The notes below the pieces were generated by a model. That model saw nothing but the letters and a program-made list of their open reading frames with translations, was not told the DNA's origin and did not search any database. The translations under genes were made by a program, and so were the position numbers. Below, piece by piece: positions 1 to 11,985 of a stretch of 64,000 bases of DNA (its first letter is position 1; every line of letters starts with the position of its first letter). Origin of the DNA: Takakia lepidozioides (taxonomy: Eukaryota; Streptophyta; Takakiopsida; Takakiales; Takakiaceae); contig CM060732.1 of the NCBI GenBank assembly GCA_030704615.1, positions 27,034,001 through 27,098,000 on the forward strand, given 5' to 3'.

Positions 1-606
1 GTTTCTGGACATAGATATACCTCCTACACCTTACCATCATGCAGAGCGAGGCACTTTGAGAGAAGTCTGGCAGTTGATAGCATAGATCAGGATTAGATCT
101 TGCTTGGTCGGGCCTCTATTCTTCCCCTCCCTCTTGTTACTATTTCCATTACTTTGTACTTGTAGTTGCCAAAGCCTCTCTTGGTGGAGGCCAGTCAGTC
201 CGGGGTTTTGGGCTGGGATATTCTGCAGGATCAGCATTGCAGATGGATTTTGGTGTGGGGGGTGTTGATGTTTTGATTTCTTGTGTTTGGATCCCCCCCA
301 ACACCTGCATGCTTGACTGTGCGCCATGTTGGTTTTGTGTGGGCGCTTGCTTTTATAGGGATTAGGCCGGATTTGATCACTGGTCAATCCTAGAGTATGA
401 TGTCGGTGGTGAGGCTGGAGTGATGACCAGCAAGACCACCAGTGTTTCTTCTATGGTGAGACTGGGTTGATGACTAGCCAACCATAGGAGTTCTTTCGGT
501 GGATGCAGGTGCAGGTGCCCTGAGCCACTGGGATATGACCCTTAAACTGCAACAGGTGCCCATCCGTGTCACTATTAGAATTAGTACTAGAGCATTATAG
601 TGTCAC
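1..606. other. Non-coding leader of a gag fragment, no gene seen
   Basis: I see no supported gene here. Two imperfect copies of a roughly 24-bp word (gtgaggctggagtgatgacc near 408 and gtgagactgggttgatgact near 455) lie 47 bp apart. The stretch probably includes the 5' leader or LTR end of the retroelement whose gag starts at 607, but neither a primer binding site nor an LTR boundary could be recognised. Confidence 0.4.
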
Positions 607-2873
607 ATGGGGGAGGTGCACATTGTGAGTGTCATCACGGAGTTACCCAAGGGTTTTGAGGGGAGTACGGCTACAGGTAGTAACAGTGAGAGTGGGTTCA
701 TGAGACGAGGTATTCGGTTCAGACCACCTTCACCTCCACCCTCAACTACTGTAGAGTCAGACACAAACTCGGAGTCTTCATCAACAGGTGTGCAGTTTCA
801 TTCGCCATTGTTGTGGGACGACATGGAGGAGATGTATGGAGCTACCAAGGGGCCTCGTAGGTACTCTGGAGCTGTGGGCACAATCAAGTTGGATGACTTT
901 ATCCAGGAGTTTGACAGCTGGTGTGATTTGCAGCAGATGCGCAATCCACATCTATCCACCCCATTCATGGCGTGGGATGGACTGTTCCAGCATTTGGAAG
1001 GTCCGCCTATGGACGATTACCACAAGTTTAGGCAAGGACATGAAGCAAAGATTGAGGAGTGGAGGATGTATTGGTCACCTGACTACGTCTCCATTACTCG
1101 AGGCACGACGCGACCAGTAGCTGCATCAGTACCAATATCTCCCACTGCCAGCACTAGTAGTGGAACAAGTAGTGCCGGTACTTCTGCAGGTGGTACCAGT
1201 TCAAAAGGTGCTACTACTCCTCCTGCCACGACTACAACACATGTGCCTAGATTCAACCCGGTGGTGAAGTTCTTCCAGGAGTTGTGGAGGAACTACCAAG
1301 GTGTACGGACTGAGAAGCTGCGAAGTTTGCAAGACTTCCAGCGCAAACCCAGTGAGAGCCTGCGAGAGGCGTACACTCGTATGAGGCGCTTAATAAGTGT
1401 GACCCAAGGGGTTACTGAAGCTCAGGAAATCCAGTTTTGATATGGAATTCTGTACAACGAGCTCAAGAGAAGGGTGCGAGATGCAACCCTGTTACAAGCA
1501 GCCCAACCCACATTAGCAGATGTGTTTCTGCTGGCTGAGCGGATTGAGCTCAACATGGTGGAGGAGCGAGTTGTTACCATTGGATTTGGCAAGGACATGC
1601 CTGCATTAGGCACAGCTACCAGCCCACAGGCACAAGGGACTGCCCAACAGCGTGGTCAGAGGGGCAAGGTTTCCCAACCCAAGTTCCATGGAGCTTACAG
1701 GGGACCTCAGGTGTAGAGGCCTGTGGCATCTTTTGCAAGCCAACAGCAACCAGGGGTGATATATTGGACATGTGGAGGACCTCATGTCAAGAGAGATTGC
1801 CCAGAGAGTGGCAAAAGGTCGGCACAAGCACAGCCTGCATAGTTGCAGTGTGGGCATGGAGATGCCCAGTGTTATGACTTGCATCCTGAGTTGCGCCCAG
1901 GCCAGTTCCAAGGGAACAATGGTGGCCGGGGGTGAGGTGGGCCAGCCCAGAGAGGACGAGGTGGCCGGGCACGAGGTGCAGGCCAAGGGCAAGCTCAACA
2001 TGGCCAAGGACGCGGAGGTCAGGGTGTTGACCAAGGCATGGCCAATCGGCTTCAGCAGCTAGAGCAGAGGCTCGCTGCCATGGCTACAGCTCAAGTGGTA
2101 CCGGCTCCCAGGCGGGATGGTCCACCTCCTGCTCCTGAGGGAGGAGATATGGGAAGCATGGGATTCATGTGCGGAGCAGCACTACCACTAGTGCAGGTGG
2201 AGTCTGCTGCAGCCGTGACTTGAGGAGTAGCACAAGTTCCTGAGCCACGAGGTGCAGAGGTGGAATTGGATCCACAGTGTGGGGAGGCAAGCCGTCAGGC
2301 GAGGCTTCCTCAGTCATTCACATTGGCGGAGACTGTGTCGACGCCATCCATGGCACCTAGTTCTCGCCCGACTGTTACCGAGGCGGAGGTTACTATGCCA
2401 TTGGGGAGAGCCAGCAGCAGCTACAAGTGCAGCCTGCAGCCACCTCTGTGTGTCAAGCCCCACTGTTCTCGGCAACCATGATTGCGACGCCGGGGGTAAG
2501 ACCAGCTGCAGTGTTCAGACTAGCAGCAACACTCTGTGAGAGTGGGGAGGTCACTTCATCTTCTGCGGAGTTAGTGGAAGGTGTAGTGGCAGAGGGATCC
2601 TCGGATTTGAGGGTCAAGACTGCCACGGCTGTGCCATGGCAAGTTGCAGCTGCCAGGTTGACGAAGCTGCCAGCTAGGCCAGCCTTTGAGCGCGCCATGG
2701 TGACACCTAGAGTTGTCTTGTTAGACAACCAGGATGACATTTTCACTTTGAGTGGACCGGCAGGCAAGAAGTACCGGCCACTACGGGTCTTGTTGGACTC
2801 GGGAGCTCAGCCACTGATGTTGGGCAGAGCTGCTATTGCAGGTTTGGGCCTCATGGGGAATGCTTGCGCGTGA
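607..2873 (+). pseudogene. Ty3/gypsy gag-protease fragment, broken
   Basis: Remains of a retrotransposon capsid-protease polyprotein. The first ORF (607-1440) has an acidic/Ser-Thr-rich N-terminus and a gag core with FQRKPSESLREAYTRMRRLI. It stops at TGA 1438-1440 and continues in the same frame (YGILYNELKRR) to TAG 1714. A zinc knuckle follows at about 1759-1803, but its first Cys is Tyr (YWTCGGPH...DC). More in-frame stops occur near 1840, 1933 and 2221. The frame shifts around 2400-2450 into the protease part (2427-2873), which has the aspartic protease motif LLDSGAQPLMLG. The coding sequence ends shortly after this motif at a rearranged hairpin, so RT, RNase H and integrase are missing here. 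The minus-strand RT near 11 kb and the plus-strand integrase near 12 kb may come from the same family, but that link is inference. Confidence 0.85.
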
Positions 2874-2920
2874 GCCTGGCCGCGTGAGCCTGGCTAGGCT
2901 CACGCCACGTCAGCAAGCAT
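2860..2920. repeat. Nested inverted repeats with 14-bp tandem duplication
   Basis: Outer arms ATGCTTGC (2860-2867) and GCAAGCAT (2913-2920) enclose an inner perfect stem GTGAGCCT/AGGCTCAC (2884-2891 and 2896-2903, 4-nt loop). The word CGCGTGAGCCTGGC occurs twice in tandem (2867-2880 and 2881-2894). The structure lies where the protease ORF ends, so it marks a rearrangement or insertion edge. Confidence 0.8.
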
Positions 2921-2950
2921 CCACGTGTTCAAGCCCTAATTCCGTGCTTA

Positions 2951-2974
2951 CCCCCCCCCCCCCCCCCCCCCCCC
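2951..2974. repeat. Poly-C homopolymer of 24 nt
   Basis: An uninterrupted run of 24 C residues. Exact length may be a sequencing or assembly artefact; no function is inferred. Confidence 0.9.
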
Positions 2975-3711
2975 TATTACCGCGGATCAGCTGTCGCCTA
3001 TGTCCTAATTTTGTATCCCTCTTCATGGCCCCCACATGAATATTCTTTGTGGCCGAGAACAATGGCAGGTTTGCGGATGAATTATGATTGAGGTCATGAC
3101 TTTGGAATGAGGAGATCGTCCACTAGAGAACTGAATATTAAAAGCAAACTTTGTTTTTGGGCAAAGCAGTACATTCATTCCAACACACAATCATTTTTCA
3201 ATTCCGCAATCCGAAGACCTATTTTACGCAATCCCCAACTGTACTTACGGGAACGCGCAAAGAACTTCAAAAACAGTTTGGAGATGGAAGCAAAACCAAA
3301 ACACAATTTATTGAGCCTCGGTACTTGAACCTAAAGAAATATTGGAGGTTTCAGAGGAACCACTTCCAGAGTGTACAGCAATATCATCTATGAATACAGC
3401 AGCACATCCATGACGTTTTTTTTTTCCACGACCTTCATGGAGATGCGAGTAAAGTGTTTGTTCGGATAACACCCGTGCGCAAGCTTTCGCGTAAACCGGC
3501 AAGCGGTTGGATGTAGGGGGGCTCGAGGACATGTAGTATCCTTGGAAACCGAAAGGTGTCTGCTGATTCGATGACTGGTGCTGAACTCTGCAAAGCAAGA
3601 AGAGGAATGGTGGTAGATGTTATCATCCAGATATAGACAACGAAAGCCACTATTTCTCGAATGGGAACGACACAAGGAAATGCAACATATTCTGCACGAC
3701 TACACAAGAAC
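2975..3711. other. Non-coding stretch, no gene seen
   Basis: No ORF with recognisable content. It lies downstream of the minus-strand methyltransferase-like gene (stop at 3712-3714), so part may be its 3' UTR. Confidence 0.4.
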
Positions 3712-5435
3712 TTACTCACACTCAAAATCGGAGTCCACGTCCAGATCCTCGTCAGGCGCTTCGGGCTCCTCCAGAAGTCCCTCTGTGGATGGGGCAGAAG
3801 TAGTGCCCGACTCAAGCTGACGAAGCTCGCTTGAGAAGAGCTCCGTATCAGCTTCCATGCCAAAGAAGTGCCTTCCGGCGCTCTTGCAAGCATGAAAACA
3901 TGCTCCTGCGAATCCAAGAAGAACGAGAAATAAAAACAGGGTTTCCCTAAGGTCACTGCCCATATGTCAAACACAATGTGAAGGGCCCCACCTGTGCCCA
4001 TAGACAAGTCAACCACTCGTCCACCATGACGGCTGCATGTCTCCACCAAAGTCTGCATGAAAGCTGGAGATTTCTCCCGTGCACCTCTCCAAGGGACACC
4101 ATTTCATAGTCCGACCCGAGTCGACGTAATTGAAGATAACATCATCCTCCACAGGCTCGCAGGTGGGGTCAATGTGAGCTGCAAGGTCCCTCAACTGAAA
4201 CTCAGCAACACCAGCAGGAAGAGTGTCCTTCCGCCTCACCAGGCACAAAGCTTCGAACACTCGTGTCTGTCATTAATCACGAAGAGAGAATGAGACAGAA
4301 GACATAACCCACCATTTGATTTACCGGAAAACCACGAAACATCAATTGAAAGGAACCAACTCACTTTCTGCCCCGGGAACTCGCCCTTCGTAAGAGGCAG
4401 AGTATTGATGCATGTCCATGTTTTGATGACATGAAACCCGGAAGCTTTCATGTAGCTGAAAAGAGTTCTTCGAGCTGACATGTCCTTTGACTGCATGAGA
4501 AAAAGAGCCCCCGAGTCCGAAAGGAACTTGTTGCTGAACGAGAAAGCCCACTGCCAGTAACGAGAATCCGATTTGTTCCAAGTCGGGGTCGAATTGGAAG
4601 GAAACACATCAGGGACAGGAAAACCGTCAGGAATGTCCAGCACCACAAGGTCAGTCGCGTATGCCTGCTGAACTCCATTCACCCATTCCGGGCTTTTTGT
4701 GACCTACAGCCAAAAACATGAGACAGTGTAAGAAGCCCAATCCAAATCTAACAGGAGATCAATCCCCTGGACAAGCCACAACAAGCTGCCAAACACAATT
4801 ATTCATACAACAGTTTAGACATAAGTGTTCACCTGAGTGAGGAACGAAACAAGCATGTCCCATGATTTCGAGGGCACCCCTTTGAATGTGGACTTCCTCG
4901 ACTCCATCATTGCAAGAAAACTTTCATTCAGCACCTTACGATTGAACTGGCCCAAAACCCTGGAGGGATGTTCTCTCGCCTCGAAAACTTGCTCCCTGGA
5001 CTTTGAAGTTCTCCTATCCCTCCTTGCGGGAGAAGGCTGTCTTTCAGGAACCTCTGACGGTCCCTGTCCTTGCGGAGCTGCACTTTTCCCCTTCCCCTTC
5101 GGATCCCCGACAACCTTCCCCTTTCGTTTTGGAGTAGCAGTTTTCTCGAGCTCTTTTGCAGCCAGAGCCGAAATGATTCTGTCCTGGATGTCTTTCTCAG
5201 CCAATGGGGCAATCGCTGCGGCATTGTCGTTCAGGTTTCTCAAAACAACTTCATCGAACGGGGTGTCCTGTTTTGGCAGGTCGAGGTACCACCCACAGTC
5301 TCGGAAGTGCGCCCTGCTCCAGTCTTTGGCAGTACCAGCTGTGTACATTGTCTTGTCATTGGAGGGGTCAGCCCATGAATAGATGAAGTCTGGGTCATCG
5401 CTAAGGTACCTTCCCAGTATGAGGATATGATACAT
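3712..5435 (-). pseudogene. SAM methyltransferase-like gene, frameshifted, at least 4 exons
   Basis: Four exons join with consistent phases: about 5435-4833, 4703-4365, 4266-3992 and 3905-3712. Donors read CAG|GTGAAC, AAA|GTGAGT and CAG|GTGGGG; acceptors are AG. An acceptor just above 5435 suggests more 5' exons. Exons 3 and 4 splice to VVDLSMGTGACFHACKSAGR, followed by HFFGMEAD, which matches motif I (SAM binding, xxGxG) of N6/N4 DNA methyltransferases. Exon 2 has LVVLDIPDGFP where the catalytic D/N/S-P-P-Y/W motif is expected, so that motif looks degenerate. Exon 1 carries a basic Lys/Gly/Pro linker (KRKGKVVGDPKGKGKS). Exon 3 needs a one-base shift near 4097-4100 to join its two halves, so this copy appears inactivated. 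A SAM-binding fold is fairly well supported; the substrate is unknown. It lies upstream-to-downstream of a transposase gene on the same strand, which may or may not be meaningful. Confidence 0.6.
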
Positions 5436-5568
5436 ATACCTGAATCACATACAAAAAACCCAGACAGTCATTCGATCAGAAAACGAAAAAGAACACACAT
5501 TTGGAAAAAGATATTGAAATGCAGGAATGCAACACTGAGAATTCTACTTTTGAAATCCCGAATTAACC

Positions 5569-6066
5569 TTGCGTTGACGCAATGTTCATTCTAGCAGAAA
5601 TGTGGAACACCAAATGATAATGTTGTATTGATAGAGACAACGACTGAGAAGCGCAATTCAACATTGCTTCAACGCAAGGTTGTTTTAGGAATGAGAGGAA
5701 ATGGAAAACACTGCATGAAAACTACCATCAGACTATGTACTGGTGCGGATATTCAACATTGCGTTGGCGCAATGTTGAAATCCTCTGTTGAAACACATGT
5801 CAATGGTATCTGATAATCATAAGTTTCCTACAATTGTATTGAAATCGGGGGATGGCTGCGGGAAATTTCCAGCAATCCATACCGCCAAACAACGTTGCGT
5901 CAACGCAAGTCTGTTTGTTGGTACAGTGAAAGTTGTAAATAGCATTTCAAACCGACTCAAAACAGACTTATGTTCATCTTGGCAGCATTGGAACTGGATT
6001 TGAACTGCCCAAAACCAAAGGAAAAGCTACATAGCCTGACACTTCATCAACCTTGCGTTGACGCAA
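5569..6066. repeat. Five copies of palindrome TTGCGTYRACGCAA
   Basis: Copies at 5569-5582, 5664-5677 (one mismatch), 5759-5772 (one central change), 5895-5908 and 6053-6066. Spacing is 95, 95, 136 and 158 bp. Copy 3 extends to 10-bp perfect arms (CAACATTGCG/CGCAATGTTG) and copy 5 to 8-bp arms (CCTTGCGT/ACGCAAGG). The flanks are otherwise dissimilar, so this is a repeated site and not a simple tandem repeat. No gene is seen in the 5440-6168 interval that holds them. Confidence 0.85.
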
Positions 6067-6168
6067 GGCTGATTGTCCAGTTAGTTTATCCCTTTCACAT
6101 TCGGAAAAATGGCATTATGGGATACCCAGGTATAGGTAAGTGAAACCAGGTGGGACCGCAAGCCAAGG

Positions 6169-9100
6169 TCACTGGTCCCCTGGATCCATATTCAGAAGAG
6201 TGTGCACCTCTTGGGGGCTCAACCCTGGTGCATGTATGAAGTGATGAGTTGTGGAATTACACCGGAGTCTCTTTATGTACACGTAGTACAGTTGCTTGCA
6301 AGGGCAGTATGATGCCCCCTTGTTCGCCATGATCTGGAAGTCGGTGCAATTGCAGGTGGGTAATTCTGAAATGGTGATGGTGTACACCTCATTGCGAACA
6401 GCTGAGCCTGCCGTGGCCATCTGATACACACACCCGAAGCCTGGTGGGGGCACTTCTGTCGAGCTCTGGATTGTACAGTTCATCCGAAGTGCATTCCCCA
6501 TCCTTGTCTCGTTCACTTTTGAGGGAGGTCGCCGCCTCTTCGGTTTCCCCCAACGGTGTGTAGGATGCTTAGAGCTGTCGGGTCCCATTGTTCTTGCTCT
6601 CATAGGGGCCGGTGGTGGAGGCTGTAAAAGCGGAAATGGTTGTCTGGGGACGTCAGTGCGCTGCACAATCCGAAATCCTGCGGCGGTAAGGGCGTCGGCC
6701 TCAACCTGACTCAGATCGCAGCCTGGTTCCACCGGCCACACCAGGGGAGCCTCTGGCATTGTTTGTATGCCGTACTTGGGCTTTCTATACACGCAAGTCA
6801 TAATGTCGTGCCTGCAGAACCAGAACTGGGTGGTTGTCGCCTTCGCAAACTTTGCATGGACAAATCTTCCTGTAAAAGTAGGAGCAGGGACAACACCATC
6901 TGGATTCCTCCTTATCATCTCTAAACAACGTTGCCGTGTATCCACTCGAATTGCGGAACACCTGCCTCGAAACGACGGCTTTGTGCGAGCAATTCTCCAC
7001 TGTGACGCAGACACAGTCGTCTCCACAATGGCTTGGCCATACTGCATAACAGCGGGCGGAATCTGGGGCAAGCGAGCGGTGGGAATTTCTCGCACGGAAT
7101 CCCCGCTTGAAGGCGATGGCGATCTGGAATTTCTTGGGCTTCCACTGCTGGAAGACACATTGTGTGGCAACATGACGGGCCCTCGAGGTGCTATCCGAAT
7201 GTTCCTGTCGGATCTCCAGGAATCCTCTTCGCACCCGGGTTCCTCTTCAATCCTCCGCCTCACAGGGCGAGTACGGACGTCCCCCTCTAGGTGCTCACCT
7301 CTGCGGTGCAGAGGCGTCCCTTTGATCTTCTCTCGCAATGCTGTCGCCCATTTCAGTGGATTCTTCGACCTCGAAGCTGTTCGTACCAACAATTCCTCCC
7401 TGTCCGGCCCAAAGCCCCATTGTTTCCCACTCAGGAACTTGTAGTACGTGGCTTGCTGCATGATTGCTCTGTCGATGTCCTCCGTTGTGGCCGTCACTAC
7501 GTCCACCAGATGTGCGGCAGAAGACGCTCGCCAGGAGGAGTGCACTGATTCTGCCATATTTGTGTTCGGCATGTCCGTGTCGGAATCCAAGCACCGCTCC
7601 TACAAGGACACAAACAATGGTGAGGAACCAATGGAAATGTCCGTAATAGAAAGACAATTGCACGAAAATGACAGCATCATACCTCCCGCATGTACTGTCC
7701 GAACTGTCGATACCAGAAATGCCACCACCCCAACCAGCTGTGCAAGGCTCCCAGATTGGTTGTCTCCACTGCACCTGACGTGTTCCACCAAGCCTCGATG
7801 ATAGCAAACTTAACCTCCGCGTCATCAAATGTGGGTGCATCCTTCCACGCCGTACAAAGGACACGGTGTTCAGCCTGGAATGAGCTAGCAACAAATTTGG
7901 TAGTGTAGTGAGATAGACTCTGCATCCAATGGAATCCACATGATCTCTCTTTCCCCTCCATTGGAACATTGGGGTCCTCACCGTACATACGCCGCATCGC
8001 TGCACAGTTGGCCTGAGTGTTGTCTGCCATGAATCCCCTGAAATTGGGCTCTGGCAATCCCACCCTTGCCATCTGCTCGTTTATGCCCTCCCACATATGC
8101 ATCTCCGACTGTGTGTCCTCCCCTTTCATCTCGCAGATTGCAATTGTCATGAGCCTCTTGGAGTGATAGTCATAAACATGCACACCCGTAGTCACCCACT
8201 GATGGTTTGTAATTCGCTTGATGTGATCAAACATCACCCAAGCATTCGACAAGTTTCCAGTTGTCATGCGAGTGACCAAGTCGACTCCACTCCCAGGCCC
8301 ACACGTCAACATTTTAAAAATGTAACAACGATCGGATTCGCTGCCTTGCCCTGGAAACCTGCTACCTTGGATGTAGTCATATCCAGTCATTCGTTTCACC
8401 TCCAGGATTGAATGCATGTCCGACCCCCGGCCGAACTCCTGCTTGCAAGATACGATGTGATTCCGCACATTTGGACTACAAACGTGCGAGACGGACTCCA
8501 ACAGGTCAAGCATCTCTTCTTCGTTCAAGGACACCCGGTCTGAACCATCTTTAGACATTATTTTGCCAAGAGCAATCTTGTGGGCTGCCTTCAGCTGAAT
8601 CTGCTTTGGTCTGGCTCCGGGGCTCAATTTCACCTCCTCTTTTATGATGTCGTGTGCTTCCTGCACAGCCTCACGCATGTTGCCTCTCGCCAAGGGGTGG
8701 CAGTGGACCCCAACATGTATGCAAGCTCTAGTCAAGTCCGAGAGTAAATGGATAACGTAATATTGCTTGGCTCTGCACATGGACATGCACGTCGGTGGTT
8801 CTTTGCAATGTGCGCACTTGAAAGTACCCGCAGGAGCTTGGCTGGAGACAATGAATGGATGAGGCGTTGTGCCAGTCCAATCCGTCTTGTTTCTCCGCCC
8901 TCCTTTGGAGAGAAAGTGGAAGCAAGCGGGATTGAGGCACCTCAGCTTCCCCGCACAGAGGACGTATCGTACACGAACACCATCAGTAATTTTCGTGCTA
9001 CTGGTCTTCGTCACACACCAGGGGTGTCCGTCATGCTTTCGATCCATGTCTGTTAACATCCCTGAGGCTTTGTTTGACGAAGTAACAGGTGGAAACTCGA

Positions 9101-9989
9101 AGATGACATTACCATCGACTTCGGGAGGCAGATACGTTACCTTCCTGACTGGAAATTTGGCATAGTTGAGAGCAGCCAGCTCGGAGCGAGAACCATCGAG
9201 GTGATGTTGCCGTAGGAGCTGCACAATGGACCGGGTTGGAGTTATGCTCGAGGGTACATGCGTAGCACCTGCAGAGACGTCCATGTCGGATTTGAACAAC
9301 CGTGTGGAGGACATGGGGACCTCAATGCACTCATCTTCCTCGTCGAAAATGTCGAATATGTCCACACGAGAAGCTATGGAGGGTCTTGACGGTCCAGGTC
9401 GGGAATGATTATCGTTGCATACCTCTTTGTTGGCAGTGGCCACTTGTCGGTTTCCAGACTCCTTTGTGGATGGTGTGGGCAGCAACTGATTCGGAAAGGG
9501 AATGGGCATTCCCACAGCTCGGTACAGGATGGTGTCTGATGGGGGTACGTGCCATTCGATTCCGCAACCTTCATCGTTACCTAGCACGACAATGGTCTCG
9601 TCAACCTGTCCAGGAACATCCTTCCTTTCTTCTTCCAAATAAACTGTGCCCGGTTTGAGCTTGAATTTGGAACAAAGGTAAGTTTCAGTCACTCTGCAAA
9701 GTCCTCCCTCGTTTGGGATCCAGGCTCTCCCAAGCTGCGGAGAACAGCAAACTGCGTAGGAATTCGGAGCCATCGAAGACCGCACGAAGTTGGCAAGTGC
9801 GAGGTTCAGTATAGCGACAGACCAAGGCTCACAGGCACCATGTAAGTGGATCTGCGGAGTCCACCGACGATTGGAAGTCGCACATTGAAGTGGAAAGTAT
9901 TGTTTCAAGCTACATGCATGAAGGTGGGAGGTGTGATTCCATAGCCAGTAAGTATGACAATGATGGCCGAATCGGCGACGAAATAACAT
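6169..9989 (-). CDS. MULE-like DDE transposase with zinc-binding N-terminus and SWIM-like C-terminus
   Basis: Two exons: 9989 (or upstream) to 7683, and 7599 to 6169, separated by an 83-nt intron (GAG|GTATGA ... TTGTAG|GAG, phase 0). Counting from 9989, residues about 320-433 hold a Cys/His-rich module (CLNPACFH, CAHC, C...RACIHVGVHCHPL) resembling WRKY-GCM1/FLYWCH zinc fingers of MULE transposases. The DDE core follows: Asp near 589 (MFDH), a beta-strand/Glu block (KLMTIAICEMKGE), and Asp near 656 (GFMADN) before CGFHWMQSL. Exon 2 begins with the MULE-like NMAESVHSSW and ends with a SWIM-like CNC...CPCKQ motif, where the usual final His is Gln. No internal stops are visible over about 1,240 codons. 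The true N-terminus is uncertain: the first 100 or so residues look low quality, and homology to the second copy (59.6-64 kb) starts near residue 138. Terminal inverted repeats were not found. Confidence 0.75.
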
Positions 9990-10107
9990 CTCCTGACAGT
10001 TTCTCCTTAGGGTGGATCCAGCAGTATTCTCGGTGCAGACATGAACGTTTGCACTAACAAGTGCCAGGACTGTTAGTTAAAATGGTCAGACAACCAAGTT
10101 GTGCTCA
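9990..10107. other. Gap between transposase and gypsy pol
   Basis: Short interval that should contain the upstream exon or promoter of the transposase; nothing specific recognised. Confidence 0.3.
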
Positions 10108-11985
10108 TCAAGACATGCCGCAATTGTGTTGTTTCGGAACAATGCAACCCATGGCCTCAGGGTCCTCAGACACTTGATCTACAGTCATCCCTGTTGCAGG
10201 TCCAACCTGGCCTTCCGCTGCCAAGATACACAGAAATGCAGATGCATGCCATCCGGGCACCATCTCCTCGTCCGTCTCACCATGCCACCGAGCTCCAGTG
10301 TCATCCTGCTGGCTCGTGCATGGATTGCGACTCAACCCATCTGCATTGTGATTGACCAAACCAGGTCGATGCATCACCTGAAAGTCATACTCTTGAAGGA
10401 TGAGTGCCCACCGTGCAAGCTTCCCCGTAAGCTTGTCTGACTCCATCAACCACTTGAGTGGTTGGTGATCCGTGACAAGGGTGAAGAGATTGTCGTATAG
10501 ATAGCACCTGAAGTGTGCCACGGCCCACACTGCAACTAAGCATTCTCCCTCATATGAGCTATACTTAGACTCTGCAATGTTGTTCGAGCGGCTAGCATAA
10601 GCCACTATGAACTCTCTTCCCTCATCATCCACCTGTGTGAGCACCGCTCCAAGCCCCAGCATGCTCCAATCTGTATGCAGCTGAAAAGGACGCCCCTGAT
10701 AGGTCGTCTCAAGATGGGTGCCGAGGTCAACCTCGCCTTGAGCTCTTGAAAAGCTTGTTCTTGCTCATCTTCCCACTGCCACTCCTGGTCCACCTTGATC
10801 AGCTTGGTTAGAGCCTTTGCAATGGCACTAAATCCCTTAACAAACCGTCTATAATAGTTTGCTAACCCCATGAAAGCTTGAACTCGGCTCACATCCGTGG
10901 GGCGTGGAACCTGTGCAATGGACTCTACCTTAGTCTGCTGTACCCCCAATCCTCCAAGGATATATCATGTGACCCAGATACTCAATCTGGTTGTGGAAAA
11001 ACTTGCACTTTCCCGGATGTAACTTCAATCCGTGCGCCCTCAAGCGCTCAAATACCCCCTGAAGGTGTCTCTCATGCTCTTCCACCGTAGCACTAAAGAT
11101 GATGATGTCATCTATGTAGCACCGAGCAAACTCCACCCCTGCTAGAATCCTGTCCATGACTCTCTGAAACTCTGCCGGAGCGTTCTTAAGCCCAAATGGT
11201 AAGAATCGCCACTGGTATAGGCAATCCTTCCCGTGCTCATTGATCTCCCAGAATGCCGTCTTTTGCTTATCCGCCTCCTTGATCGGCAACTGGTGATATC
11301 CGGATCGTAAATCCAACGTGCTAAAGACCTTGGCATGCGCAATGGCATCAAAGATCTCCTCTGGTGTTGGCATGGCATACCTATCGGACTTGGTCTGACA
11401 ATTTACAGGCCGGTAATCACCGCACATACGTCTCTCCGTCCAATTGCCAAAGACATCCTTCTTGGCTGGCATCACTGTGGCTGAAGCATACTCTCCCCCA
11501 GATAGCTCCACCAAACCAGCCTCCCAAAGGTCCTGAGTTCTCATCTGAATCAAGGACCTCTCCATGTCACTGTATCTATAGGGTCTCCGAAAGATTGGCG
11601 TGTCAGTAGCCAATTCAATGCGAATCTCTTGACCCTTCAGTGCTCCTAAGTCCTTCAAACTGAAGGCAAAGCAGTTCCTGTAAGCCCTCAAGAACCGCCG
11701 TATACGTCGTCTCTCTCCTCCGGTGACTATAGGTCCAACATCAGGCTCCCAGTTGTCCTCCGTGACTGCAACCTTGAGTCCAGCAGGCTTAGAGGTAGAA
11801 GACGCGTCCCGTGGTTGTTATGCTGCAACCTCTTGAGCAGTGACCACTGCCTCCTCTGTCAGTGACAATGTCTCATCCTGCCCCATCATCCCATCCTTGA
11901 GGACCTCCTCAATCCGAGAAAAATCCCCAAGCTGATCCATCACCGCCGCCTTGGCTGCCAACTCCTTCTAAACCTCGAGCACCTC
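10108..11985 (-). pseudogene. Ty3/gypsy reverse transcriptase and RNase H, frameshifted
   Basis: Reading on the minus strand from about 11985, an acidic linker is followed by the RT (11691-10930) with SGGEYAS, RMCGDYRPVNCQT, LRSGYHQLPI, LPFGLKNAPAEFQRVM and the catalytic YIDDII. The frame then shifts near 10940 to the RT connection (VQAFMGLANYYRRFVKGF), and again near 10650 to RNase H (AYASRSNN, ESKYSSYEGECLVAVWA, VTDHQPLKWL, HNADGLSRN). Both shifts and a stop near 11820 make it a pseudogene. It ends near 10100 without integrase; a plus-strand integrase of compatible type starts at 12035. Confidence 0.9.

Noticed and set aside
37-387. 116-codon minus-strand ORF
   Set aside because: Basic, low-information sequence without a motif, in probable retroelement leader.
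4837-5382. 181-codon plus-strand ORF
   Set aside because: It lies antisense to the methyltransferase-like exon 1, which has matching splice sites and family-like sequence.
5440-6168. Further exons of the methyltransferase-like gene
   Set aside because: An acceptor at the 5' side of exon 1 predicts them, but no matching coding sequence could be found in this interval.
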